Part shown: positions 15,747 through 23,757 of the stretch, piece after piece
Position numbering within the stretch: the stretch's first letter is position 1
Layout of the letters: every line of letters starts with the position of its first letter
From: Vicinamibacteria bacterium
Lineage (GTDB): Bacteria > Acidobacteriota > Vicinamibacteria > Fen-336 > JAGNNV01
Direction of reading: 5' to 3'
NCBI GenBank assembly: GCA_019694155.1
Contig: JAIBCN010000079.1
Coordinates: forward strand, 1-44,525
Length of the DNA stretch: 44,525 nt
Made by a program: the position numbers and the translations under genes
The notes under the pieces: model-generated
What the model was told of the DNA's origin: nothing
Database searches by the model: none
What the model saw: the letters and a program-made list of their open reading frames with translations, nothing else

Positions 15747-18572
15747 ATGAGTGAAGCAAACGACTGGAAGAACTCCCTGAACCTGCCGCGGACCGCCTTT
15801 CCCATGAAGGCTAACCTGCCCGACTCCGAACCCAAACGGCTCGCGGCATGGAAATCCAGAAACTGGTACGCCCGGGTGCGGGAGGCCCGCAAGGGAAAGC
15901 CGCGCTGGATCCTGCACGACGGGCCGCCCTACGCGAACGGTCACATCCACCTCGGCCACGTGGTCAACAAGACTCTCAAGGACCTCTCGCTCAAGCGCAG
16001 TTCGATGCTGGGCTTCGACGCCCCCTTCACCCCGGTCTGGGATTGCCACGGCCTCCCCATCGAACTGCAGGTCGACAAGAGCCTCGGTTCGAAGAAGAAC
16101 CAGCTCTCCCCCGTCGCCTTCCGCCAGGCCTGCCAGGCCCACGCGGAGAAGTTCGTGGGGATCCAGAGCGAGGAATTCGAGCGCCTCGGCGTGTCCGCCG
16201 AATGGACCCGCCCTTACTACACCATGGCGAAGTCGTATCAGGCCACCATCGTTCGCTGCCTGGCCCGGTTCGTCGAGCGCGACCTCGTGTTCAAGGCGCG
16301 AAAGTCGGTTCACTGGTGCCTCTCCTGCAAGACGGCTCTGGCGGAGGCGGAGATCGAGTACGAAGAGGACCACATCTCTCCTTCCGTCGACGTCCGCTTC
16401 CCCCTGAGCGCGGCCGGGGTCTCCGCGCTCGCCGCGAAGGTGCCGCAGGTCGCAGGGCGGAAGGTCCACGTCATCACCTGGACCACGACCCCCTGGACCC
16501 TGCCCGCGAACCGCGCGCTCGCCTTCAATCCCGACCTCGAGTACGGCTTCTACGAGGAGTCCCCGGGCGGCCCCGTCGCCATCCTCGCCACCGGCCTCAA
16601 GGACGCCACCCTCGCGCGCTCGCGCACGGTGGAGCCGCTCAGCCTCAACGACCCCATCGCCACCGTGAAGGGCGACGTGTTCGAAGGCCTCGATTTCCGC
16701 CACCCCTGGATCGACCGCACCTCCCCCGGCGTGCTGGCGGACTACGTCACCCTGGACGCGGGCACCGGCATCGTTCACACCGCCCCCGGGCACGGCGCGG
16801 ACGACTACGACACGGGCATTCGCTACGGCCTCGAGGTGGATTGCCCGGTCACCGACCGTGGTTTCTTCACCGCCGACATCGAGCATTTCGCGGGGATGAA
16901 AATCTGGGACGCCAATCCGAAGATCACCGAGTTCCTGCACGAGCGCGGCGCGCTCGTCTCGAAGGTCCCCTACTCACACTCCTACCCCATATGCTGGCGC
17001 TGCAAGAACCCCGTCATCTTCCGCGCGACCGCTCAGTGGTTCATCGCCATGGACCGGCGCGGCTTCCGCGAGAAGGCGCTTGCCGAGATCAAGGCCACGC
17101 GCTGGATCCCCTCGTGGGGTGAAGACCGCATCCGGAACATGATCGCGGCGCGGCCGGACTGGTGCATCTCCAGGCAGCGGCTGTGGGGCATCCCCATCCC
17201 CGCGGCCTATTGCGTCGCCTGCGAGGAGCCGCATCTCGAGACGTCGATCCTCGCCCGGGTGGCGGATACGTTCGACAAGGAGGGCGCGGACGCGTGGTTC
17301 GCCCGCGACATCGCCGACTTCCTGCCCGAAGGGTTCAAGTGCCGCAAGTGCGGCGGGACGAAGTTCCGCCGCGAAGACGACATCCTCGACGTCTGGTTCG
17401 ACTCGGGTTCGCTGCACGCCGCCCTCGAGGCGCACCCCGATCGGAAGGTTTCGGCGGTCGCCGATCTCTACCTCGAAGGCTCCGACCAGCACCGCGGGTG
17501 GTTCCACTCCTCCCTGCTCGTGAGCGTGGGCACCCGCGACCATGCGCCTTTCAAGACGGTGCTCACCCACGGCTTCACCATGGACGGCGAGGGCCGGAAG
17601 ATGTCGAAGAGCCTCGGCAACACCGTCGAGGCCGACAAGGCGATCAAGCAGTACGGAGCGGATGTCCTGAGGCTCTGGGTCTCCATGGTCGATTTCCGCG
17701 AGGACATGCGGATCTCCGACGAGTTGCTGAAGCGCGTGGCCGAGGCGTACCGCAAGATCCGAAACACCTGCCGCTTCCTGCTCTCGAACCTCTACGACTT
17801 CGACCCCTCGGCGGGCCACCGGGTCACCGAGCCGCTCGACCAGTACGCTCTCGCCGTTCACTACGACTTCGAGTCGAAGATCCGGGCCGCTTACGAGGAG
17901 CACGATTACCACGCTCTGCACACCCTGCTCGTCCACTACTGCACGGTGGACCTGTCCGCCTTCTACATGGACGTCCTGAAGGACCGCCTCTACTGCGACG
18001 CCGCGGCCGGCCCGCGGCGCCGCTCCGCCCAGGCCGCGATGTTCCGGATCGCGGATGGACTGGCCCGTTACATGGCTCCTCTCCTCGTCTTCACCGGCGA
18101 TGAGATCTACGAGTCGCTGCACAAGGCGGAGCCCGGAACCGTGCATGAGCGCGAGTTCCCGGAGCCGGTCACACCCGACGAAGCCATCCTCGCCGCCTGG
18201 AAGCCGCTCCTCGAGGCGCGTGAAAGCGCACTGAAAGTTCTCGAAACCGCGCGCGCGGCGAAGACCATCGCGTCCTCGCTCGAGGCGGCGCTGACCATCA
18301 AAGGCTCCGCGGAGGCCCTCGCTCCTCTCCGGGCGCACGAGGCGCTGCAAGCCCCCTTCCCCGGGAATCTCGCCAATCTCTTCATCGTGAGTTCCGTCCG
18401 GCTCGAAGAGAAGGGCGGCTCCACCCTCGTGATCGAGGTGGCCCGCGCCGAGGGCGTGAAGTGCACGCGCTGCTGGACCTACTCCCCCGAGGGAAAGGCG
18501 GCGGCCACCGATCCGCGCGGTGCTTTGTGTCCGCGCTGCGCCGATGTGGTCCTTGCGGTGGAGGCCCGATGA
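15747..18572 (+). CDS. ileS: Isoleucyl-tRNA synthetase
   Basis: The 941-aa product charges tRNA-Ile with isoleucine in the cytoplasm. The class I signature HIHLGH is at residues 66-71 and KMSKS at 618-622 (GRKMSKSLGN). Between them the CP1 editing domain (TWTTTPWTLPANRALAF) hydrolyses Val-tRNA-Ile, and DILDVWFDSGS closes the catalytic core. The C-terminus ends in a zinc site of two CxxC pairs (CTRCWTY and CPRCADV), the eubacterial IleS zinc-binding tail. The length matches the roughly 930-940-aa bacterial type. The ATG is preceded by CAGGA about 10 nt upstream. No T-box leader is visible in the 97-nt upstream gap. It overlaps lspA by ATGA, the ileS-lspA pairing also known from proteobacteria. 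Confidence 0.97.
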   Translation: MSEANDWKNSLNLPRTAFPMKANLPDSEPKRLAAWKSRNWYARVREARKGKPRWILHDGPPYANGHIHLGHVVNKTLKDLSLKRSSMLGFDAPFTPVWDCHGLPIELQVDKSLGSKKNQLSPVAFRQACQAHAEKFVGIQSEEFERLGVSAEWTRPYYTMAKSYQATIVRCLARFVERDLVFKARKSVHWCLSCKTALAEAEIEYEEDHISPSVDVRFPLSAAGVSALAAKVPQVAGRKVHVITWTTTPWTLPANRALAFNPDLEYGFYEESPGGPVAILATGLKDATLARSRTVEPLSLNDPIATVKGDVFEGLDFRHPWIDRTSPGVLADYVTLDAGTGIVHTAPGHGADDYDTGIRYGLEVDCPVTDRGFFTADIEHFAGMKIWDANPKITEFLHERGALVSKVPYSHSYPICWRCKNPVIFRATAQWFIAMDRRGFREKALAEIKATRWIPSWGEDRIRNMIAARPDWCISRQRLWGIPIPAAYCVACEEPHLETSILARVADTFDKEGADAWFARDIADFLPEGFKCRKCGGTKFRREDDILDVWFDSGSLHAALEAHPDRKVSAVADLYLEGSDQHRGWFHSSLLVSVGTRDHAPFKTVLTHGFTMDGEGRKMSKSLGNTVEADKAIKQYGADVLRLWVSMVDFREDMRISDELLKRVAEAYRKIRNTCRFLLSNLYDFDPSAGHRVTEPLDQYALAVHYDFESKIRAAYEEHDYHALHTLLVHYCTVDLSAFYMDVLKDRLYCDAAAGPRRRSAQAAMFRIADGLARYMAPLLVFTGDEIYESLHKAEPGTVHEREFPEPVTPDEAILAAWKPLLEARESALKVLETARAAKTIASSLEAALTIKGSAEALAPLRAHEALQAPFPGNLANLFIVSSVRLEEKGGSTLVIEVARAEGVKCTRCWTYSPEGKAAATDPRGALCPRCADVVLAVEAR

Positions 18573-19069
18573 AGGCGCTCGTCCTGCCCTTTTCCATCGT
18601 GGCCCTCGACCAGGCCACGAAGTTCCTGGTCATCAGGAAACTGCCGCTCTACGAGGACGTGCCCCTCATTTCCGGACTGCTGAGCCTTCAGCACGTGCGC
18701 AACTCGGGCGCGGTCTTCGGCTTCCTTTCCGGCACCACCATCCCGGGCAAGCCCTACCTCTTCGCCTTCATGAGCGCCCTGGCCCTCCTGGCCCTCGCCT
18801 ACTACGCGCGGACCATCCCTCGCGAGGAGCGGTTTCCCCGCTTCGCCTTGAGCCTCGTGATCGGGGGCGCCATCGGAAACCTCATCGACCGCGTGCGCTT
18901 CGGCTACGTGGTCGACTTCGTGAAGATGTACTGGGAAAACCACGTGTGGCCGAACTACAACGTGGCCGACTCCGCGATCAGCATCGGCCTCGTTCTTCTG
19001 GTGATCGATTCGTTCCGGCCGCGCGACCGCGAAACCGCCGCGGCCGCGCCGTCCGTCCCCTCGTCTTAA
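18569..19069 (+). CDS. lspA: Lipoprotein signal peptidase (SPase II)
   Basis: The 166-aa membrane protein cleaves prolipoproteins before the lipidated Cys of the lipobox. It has the four hydrophobic segments of LspA, the DQATK motif near residue 14, and QHVRNSGAVFGFLSG. The two catalytic aspartates lie in GGAIGNLIDRVRFGYVVDF and NVADSAISIG. The start ATG overlaps the ileS stop codon (ATGA), which fixes it. The last 15 residues are an Ala/Pro-rich tail with no known role. Together with lgt, 58 nt downstream, it supplies two of the three steps of lipoprotein maturation. Confidence 0.96.
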   Translation: MKALVLPFSIVALDQATKFLVIRKLPLYEDVPLISGLLSLQHVRNSGAVFGFLSGTTIPGKPYLFAFMSALALLALAYYARTIPREERFPRFALSLVIGGAIGNLIDRVRFGYVVDFVKMYWENHVWPNYNVADSAISIGLVLLVIDSFRPRDRETAAAAPSVPSS

Positions 19070-19127
19070 GGTACGACGTCTCGTGCGACTCCTCCTCAAC
19101 AACTGACGCAAGGCCAACCACCACTCC

Positions 19128-19943
19128 ATGTTCCCGAAACTCTTCACCATCCCCGCCTTCGAGCTGTTCGGACGGCACCTCGGGCCCTACTCCCTGCACA
19201 TGTACGGCGTCCTCCTCGTGGCCGCTCTCCTGGCCGCGCTGTGGCTTGCCGGGCGCCTGGCCCGGCAGAACGGCCTCGACCCGCAGAAGGTCCAGGACCT
19301 CGGCATCGCTTCGATCATCGCCGGGCTCGTTGGCGCGAAGGTCCTCCTGATCCTCGTCGACTTCGACCAGTACCGGGCGAGCCCCCGCGCCCTCCTCGAT
19401 GTGCTCCAGAGCGGCGGCGTCTTCTACGGAGGCCTGCTCGGGGGGATCCCCGTTGCGTGGTGGTACATCAGGAAGCACGCTCTGCCCCTTTTCGGGACAC
19501 TCGATGTCCTTGCCCCCGCGGTGGCGCTCGGGCAGTGCATCGGACGTCTCGCATGCTTCGCCGCGGGTTGCTGCTTCGGGTCTTCGTCAACCATGCCCTG
19601 GGCGGTCATCTTCCACAGCGAAGATGCTCACGCCCTCGTCGGGGTGCCCCTGGGCGTGCCCCTGCATCCCTCCCAGCTCTACGAATCGCTGGGCACGCTC
19701 ATCCTGCTCTTCATCCTTCTCGCCGTGCTCAGGAACCGCAGATTCCAGGGTCAGGTCTTCACGCTCTACCTCGTCCTCTACGCCGTGCTCCGCTTCATCC
19801 TCGAGTTCTACCGGGGCGATGTGGCGCGCGGGACGGTCTTCGGAGGCGTTCTGAGCACGTCGCAGTTCATCGCGATCCTCGTCGTGTTCCTGACCCTCGC
19901 GGCCCTTCCCCTCATTGCCAAGCGCCCGCCCGAAGCCGTCTGA
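19128..19943 (+). CDS. lgt: Prolipoprotein diacylglyceryl transferase
   Basis: The 271-aa multi-pass membrane protein transfers diacylglycerol from phosphatidylglycerol to the lipobox Cys. Lgt hallmarks are GPYSLHMYGVLLV at the N-terminus, GGVFYGGLLGG, the signature GRLACFAAGCCFG and HPSQLYE. The signature deviates from the E. coli-type G-R-x-G-N-F-x-N-x-E: the Asn and Glu are replaced by Cys-Phe and Cys-Cys, a variant I associate with several non-proteobacterial and deltaproteobacterial-grade phyla. The start ATG has no strong ribosome binding site. It follows lspA by 58 nt and overlaps the next gene by 29 nt. Confidence 0.95.
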   Translation: MFPKLFTIPAFELFGRHLGPYSLHMYGVLLVAALLAALWLAGRLARQNGLDPQKVQDLGIASIIAGLVGAKVLLILVDFDQYRASPRALLDVLQSGGVFYGGLLGGIPVAWWYIRKHALPLFGTLDVLAPAVALGQCIGRLACFAAGCCFGSSSTMPWAVIFHSEDAHALVGVPLGVPLHPSQLYESLGTLILLFILLAVLRNRRFQGQVFTLYLVLYAVLRFILEFYRGDVARGTVFGGVLSTSQFIAILVVFLTLAALPLIAKRPPEAV

Positions 19944-20928
19944 TACGTCCCTCGGCGAGCGACGCGGGCTCATCGCCACCGCCTCGCACGCCGGCCTGCG
20001 TGTGGACAAGGCTCTCGCGGAGGTTTTCCCGGATCTTTCCCGCTCCCGGATCCATGGCCTGCTCGGCCTGGGCGCGATCCTGGTGAACGGCCGGCCCCCC
20101 AAGCCGTCCGCGAAGCTCCGTGAAGGCGATCGTATCGCCGTGGAAATCCCGCCCGCGGTCCCCTCCGACCTCGTTCCCGAGAGCGGGGACCTCGACATCG
20201 TCTACGAAGACGAGTCGCTGCTCGTGGTCTCCAAGCCCGCGGGGGTCGTCGTTCATCCCGGCGCCGGAGTAGTGACCGGCACGCTCGCCGCGGCCCTCCT
20301 TGCCCACTGCGGGGCCCTCTCCCGGATCGGCGGGGTCACGCGCCCGGGCATCGTGCACCGCCTGGACAAGGGAACCTCCGGCCTGCTGGTGGTGGCGAAG
20401 AACGACGAGGCGCATCGATCCCTCTCCGCCCAGTTCAAGGGCCGCACGATCACCAAGATCTACGCCGCCATCTGTCTGGGCACGCCGCGGCCCGCACGGG
20501 GATCGGTGCTCCTCCCCATCGGGCGCGATCCCCGCCATCGGCAGAGGATGGCGGTGGTGACCGCCGGCCGAGCCGCCCACACCGACTACGAGGTCACCGA
20601 GGTTCTGGGACCGGCGAGCGTGCTCCGGCTCACCCTCCACACGGGGCGGACCCATCAGATCCGCGTTCACATGGCCGCCCTCAAGTGCCCCCTGGTGGGT
20701 GATCAGACCTACGGGGCCGCCGCTCTCGCCGCGAAAGCCCAAGAACCCTGCCGGCATGCGCTCACCTCCTTTCCACGCCCGGCCCTTCACGCTGAGGTGC
20801 TCGGATTCACTCACCCGGTGAGCGGCAAGCCCATGCGATTCGAGGCCCCCTGGCCCGAGGATCTTCAGCGATTGCGGGCCTCGCTGAAAGAAGCCATCCC
20901 CGGTTCCCGCGGAGGTTCCCCATCATGA
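19915..20928 (+). CDS. rluD: RluA/RluD-family 23S rRNA pseudouridine synthase
   Basis: The 337-aa product has an N-terminal S4 RNA-binding domain (residues about 25-80: LRVDKALAEVFPDLSRSRIH and LVNGRPPKPSAKLREGD). A catalytic domain follows with GIVHRLDKGTSGLLVVAK, whose Asp151 is the conserved nucleophile, then LHTGRTHQIRVHMA. The layout matches RluD, which makes pseudouridines in helix 69 of 23S rRNA; RluC-like specificity is also possible. The start is TTG 19915. It overlaps lgt by 29 nt, and no ATG or GTG occurs before the S4 domain in this frame. It is joined to the NUDIX gene by an ATGA overlap. Confidence 0.9.
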   Translation: MPSARPKPSDTSLGERRGLIATASHAGLRVDKALAEVFPDLSRSRIHGLLGLGAILVNGRPPKPSAKLREGDRIAVEIPPAVPSDLVPESGDLDIVYEDESLLVVSKPAGVVVHPGAGVVTGTLAAALLAHCGALSRIGGVTRPGIVHRLDKGTSGLLVVAKNDEAHRSLSAQFKGRTITKIYAAICLGTPRPARGSVLLPIGRDPRHRQRMAVVTAGRAAHTDYEVTEVLGPASVLRLTLHTGRTHQIRVHMAALKCPLVGDQTYGAAALAAKAQEPCRHALTSFPRPALHAEVLGFTHPVSGKPMRFEAPWPEDLQRLRASLKEAIPGSRGGSPS

Positions 20929-21431
20929 AGACGGTCTACAGAGGGCCGGTGTTCTCGATAGAAAGCGGCCTCGTCCGCGAGCCGGGCGGAGTCCGGGCGC
21001 GGCGCGACATCATCCGCCACTCGGGTTCCGTGGCCATCCTGCCCGTGCACGAGGACGGGCGGGTCATGCTGATCCGGCAGTACCGCTGCGCCTACGGGAA
21101 GATGGTCATCGAACTTCCGGCCGGGCGCATCGACAAGGGAGAAACCCCGCTTCAGGCCGGAAAGCGCGAGCTTCGCGAAGAGGTCGGACTCGGCGCGAGG
21201 AAGTGGGAGCGACTCCTGCGCATTCTCCCGAGCCCGGGCTTCTGTGACGAGACGGTCACCCTCTACAGGGCCACCGGCTTCTTCCCGAGCGTGTCCGAGC
21301 CGGACCCCGACGAACGGATCGAGATCCGCGACACGCCGCTCGGCGCCGCGCTCGACCTCGTGGCGCAGGGGAGGATCGAGGACGCGAAGACCGTGGTCGC
21401 CCTCCTCCTTGAGAAGCAGCGGGCCGACTAG
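20925..21431 (+). CDS. NUDIX hydrolase, ADP-ribose pyrophosphatase-like
   Basis: The 168-aa product has a complete NUDIX box, G67-x5-E73-x7-REL-x-EE-x-G (RELREEVGLG at 81-90), which binds Mg2+ for hydrolysis of a nucleoside diphosphate linked to another moiety. The preceding strand VMLIRQYRCAYGKMVIELPA and the following LRILPSPGFCDETVTLYRAT match NudF/ADP-ribose pyrophosphatases of about 165-200 aa; the Pro-Gly-Phe-Cys-Asp-Glu loop typically reads the second substrate half. It is the last gene of the ileS operon (ATGA overlap with rluD). It is convergent with the small gene at 21428, sharing 4 nt at the stops. Confidence 0.92.
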   Translation: MKTVYRGPVFSIESGLVREPGGVRARRDIIRHSGSVAILPVHEDGRVMLIRQYRCAYGKMVIELPAGRIDKGETPLQAGKRELREEVGLGARKWERLLRILPSPGFCDETVTLYRATGFFPSVSEPDPDERIEIRDTPLGAALDLVAQGRIEDAKTVVALLLEKQRAD

Positions 21432-21643
21432 AGCGTGTGTTCCATCACCAGGACGTGCTTTACGCTCGTCCAGGGCACGAAGATCTGGGAGACCGCGGTT
21501 TCGATGGTGCCGGTTTCCGCGATGGTGCGCTCCACTTCGAACGCGATGCCGATCGAATCCGAATGGAGCACGCGGCAGTTCGTCCAGGTGGCGGATACCG
21601 CCACGATCTGCTTGAGGACGACCCCGACTCCCAGTGCTGCCAT
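21428..21643 (-). CDS. Small conserved-looking protein, function unknown
   Basis: The 71-aa product starts with ATG preceded by a strong TAGGAGG ribosome binding site 7-9 nt upstream, which is unusual here and supports translation. Predicted structure is nearly all beta: alternating hydrophobic stretches VLKQIVAVSATWTNCRVLH, GIAFEVER and FVPWTSVKHVLVMEHTL, a layout compatible with a small barrel (SH3- or Sm-like). I do not recognise the family. It lies between the NUDIX gene and inositol-phosphate synthase, 41 nt downstream of the Ino1 stop-side neighbour's start region. Confidence 0.7.
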   Translation of the reverse strand: MAALGVGVVLKQIVAVSATWTNCRVLHSDSIGIAFEVERTIAETGTIETAVSQIFVPWTSVKHVLVMEHTL

Positions 21644-21684
21644 ATCCGGCCTCCTAACGTCGGTCGCGTGACTTCAAACGGGCG

Positions 21685-23004
21685 TCAGTCGTAGTACTCG
21701 AGCCCGAGGTGGGTGATGAGATCCTCGCCGCGCAGGTGGCGCAGCGTGTTCTTGAGCTTCATGAGCTGGATGAAGAGGTCGTGCTCGGGATAGAGGCCGG
21801 GCGCCACCTGCGGGCTCTTGAAATAGAACGAGAGCCATTCCTGGATCCCGCTCATCTGCGCGCGCTTGGCCAGGTCGAAGAAGAGGGCCAGATCGAGCAC
21901 GAGCGGTGCGGCCAGGATGGAGTCGCGGCAGAGGAAGTCGATCTTGATCTGCATGGGGTAGCCCATCCAGCCGAAGATGTCGATGTTGTCCCAGCCCTCT
22001 TTGTTGTCGCCCCGCGGCGGGTAGTAGTTGATCCGCACCACATGGTGGATCTTCCCGTAGAGGTCGGGGTAGAGGTGGGGCTGGAGGATCTCGTCCAGGA
22101 CGGAGAGCTTGCTCACTTCCTTGGTCTTGAACGAGTCCGGATCCTCGAGCACCTCGCCATCGCGGTTTCCAAGGATGTTGGTGGAGAACCATCCGTCGAC
22201 CCCGAGGAGGCGCGCCTTGAGGCCGGGGGCGAGGATCGTCTTCATCAGGGTCTGGCCGGTCTTGAAGTCCTTGCCGCCGATGGGCGTGCCCGTCTTCCTG
22301 GCGAGGTCGATGAGCGCCGGGAAGTCGGCCGAGAGGTTCGGCGCGCCGTTCGCGTAGGGAATCCCCATCTTGATCGCCGCGTAGGCGTAGATCATGGAGG
22401 GGGCGATGTCCGGATCGTTGTCACGCAGGCCCTGCTCGAAGGCTTCGATCGTCTGATGGACCGCCGTTTCCTTCTTGTAGACCTCCGTGGAGCCGCACCA
22501 CACCATGACCAGGCGGGCGAGGTTCTTCGCCTTGCGGAACGACTCGATGTCCGCCATGACCTGCTCGGCGAGATCCATCTTGGTCTTGCCGGTCTTGACG
22601 TGAGTGGCCTGCAGCTTCTTCACGTAGTTCTGGTCGAACACCGCGGGCCAGGGCGAGACGGTCTCCAGGAAGGGCTTGAGGGCCGCGAGATGCTCGTAGT
22701 GGAGCACGCCCGCCTTCTTGGCCGCCACGTAGGCGTTGTCCGGGAAGCAGTCCCAGCCGGCGAACTCGATGTCCTTGAGTTCGGCCAGGGGAACGAAGTC
22801 CTTCACGAGGGGCGAGCGCTTTTCCGTCCGCTTGCCCAGACGAATGGTGCCGGTCTGAGTCACGCTGCCCACGGGCTTCACGAGGCCGCTGCGAATGGCC
22901 TCCACGCCGGCGATGAACGTCGTCGCGACCGCTCCCATGCCCGGGAGAAGAATGCCCAGCTTGCCGGTCGCCGGAGCGATGGCCCTGCCTTTGCCTGATG
23001 ACAT
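21685..23004 (-). CDS. ino1: myo-Inositol-1-phosphate synthase
   Basis: The 439-aa product converts D-glucose 6-phosphate to 1D-myo-inositol 3-phosphate with NAD+ as a catalytic cofactor. The N-terminal Rossmann motif is LGILLPGMGAVATTFIAGVE. NGAPNLSADFPAL, the catalytic GTPIGGKDFKTGQTLMKT block with its lysines, and NILGNRDGEVLEDPDSFKTKE match the conserved heart of the family. Length is typical of the prokaryotic forms, which lack the long eukaryotic insertions. Products would be inositol lipids or inositol-containing osmolytes, so lipid head-group chemistry beyond the usual is likely in this host. There is no clear ribosome binding site at ATG 23004. Confidence 0.93.
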   Translation of the reverse strand: MSSGKGRAIAPATGKLGILLPGMGAVATTFIAGVEAIRSGLVKPVGSVTQTGTIRLGKRTEKRSPLVKDFVPLAELKDIEFAGWDCFPDNAYVAAKKAGVLHYEHLAALKPFLETVSPWPAVFDQNYVKKLQATHVKTGKTKMDLAEQVMADIESFRKAKNLARLVMVWCGSTEVYKKETAVHQTIEAFEQGLRDNDPDIAPSMIYAYAAIKMGIPYANGAPNLSADFPALIDLARKTGTPIGGKDFKTGQTLMKTILAPGLKARLLGVDGWFSTNILGNRDGEVLEDPDSFKTKEVSKLSVLDEILQPHLYPDLYGKIHHVVRINYYPPRGDNKEGWDNIDIFGWMGYPMQIKIDFLCRDSILAAPLVLDLALFFDLAKRAQMSGIQEWLSFYFKSPQVAPGLYPEHDLFIQLMKLKNTLRHLRGEDLITHLGLEYYD

Positions 23005-23159
23005 CTAACCAAACACCTTGATTCGTTGCGGACCGTGGGATCGCCCCATGCGATAAGCACCCGTTGTGCCCAGGTCCTCGGGGAAAAGGAGTTTAACACG
23101 CGGGCCCGGACCTCACCGGGCGCGAACGGGAGGCCGCCGAAGCGCCTCGCCGCCTTGGA

Positions 23160-23396
23160 TCAGGCGGTCTTCTCGCTGCGCGGGGCCGCGCCCGGCGCGA
23201 CGCTCTGGATGAACTCGAGCGCCGCGTCCATGAGCTGCGGATTGCGCTGGGGCCCCACAAAGCGGCCCTCGGTGCGATCGAAGTTCAGCATCCCCGACCT
23301 CACGATCTTCGCCGGAGTCGTGAAGCGGAAGAGGACGACCACCCGCCCCTGCTGGGGGAGGCCGCCCTCGAGAAGACTGAATGTGAGATCGAACAT
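23160..23396 (-). CDS. Hypothetical small protein
   Basis: The 78-aa product is not recognised. The N-terminal 50 residues look like three beta strands (MFDLTFSLLE, GRVVVLFRFTTP and RSGMLNFDRTEG), and the C-terminus is a short helix and a polar tail. Amino-acid and codon composition resemble neighbouring real genes, and the frame is on the strand of ino1 and metH. It has no clear ribosome binding site and no motif, so the call rests on composition and context. It is 155 nt upstream of the Ino1 start. Confidence 0.5.
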   Translation of the reverse strand: MFDLTFSLLEGGLPQQGRVVVLFRFTTPAKIVRSGMLNFDRTEGRFVGPQRNPQLMDAALEFIQSVAPGAAPRSEKTA

Positions 23397-23757
23397 TTCT
23401 TGGACGCGTGAGCCTCGAAAACCCGCCCGACGCGTCGCGGGGGGCGCTTGAAACGCCTCCGCGACCTCGAACGAGGCTTTGAGGGACGCGAAGCCTAGTG
23501 AGAGCCCGGAAATCCTGTCAACCCTGCTTCCACTGGGCTTTTTCGCCAGTGAGAAGGCGCCACCCTCATTCCGACCGCGCTAAGTGCGGGGAAGAAATTT
23601 TCAGAAATCTCCGCGGAAGAAAAACCGCTTATATAGTTTCTTGAGCGCCAGCGTTCCGAGGCTGTTTTTCGCGCATGGCTGCCATTCAAAGCTCGCGCGG
23701 GTTCGAGTTCCGCGGCCCTCCCGGTCACGGAGGCGCCGCGGGGTCGTCACCGCGCCG
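23397..23757. other. Intergenic region between metH and the hypothetical gene
   Basis: No gene is supported in this 361-nt stretch. Positions about 23585-23645 are markedly AT-rich for this genome and include TATATAG and CTATATAAG on opposite strands, so promoters in either direction are possible. The rightmost 60 nt after the metH stop have a weak inverted repeat (CCTCC/GGAGG around 23721-23737) without a T-run. Confidence 0.4.

Noticed and set aside
15462..16940. 492-codon minus-strand frame across ileS and its upstream region
   Set aside because: It is antisense to ileS, whose product is fully conserved. The composition is typical of a shadow frame.
23696..23714. T-arm-like sequence GCGGGTTCGAGTTCCGC suggesting a tRNA in the metH/hypothetical-gene gap
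   Set aside because: No matching acceptor, D or anticodon stem can be drawn in the 70 nt upstream, so at most it is a degraded fragment.
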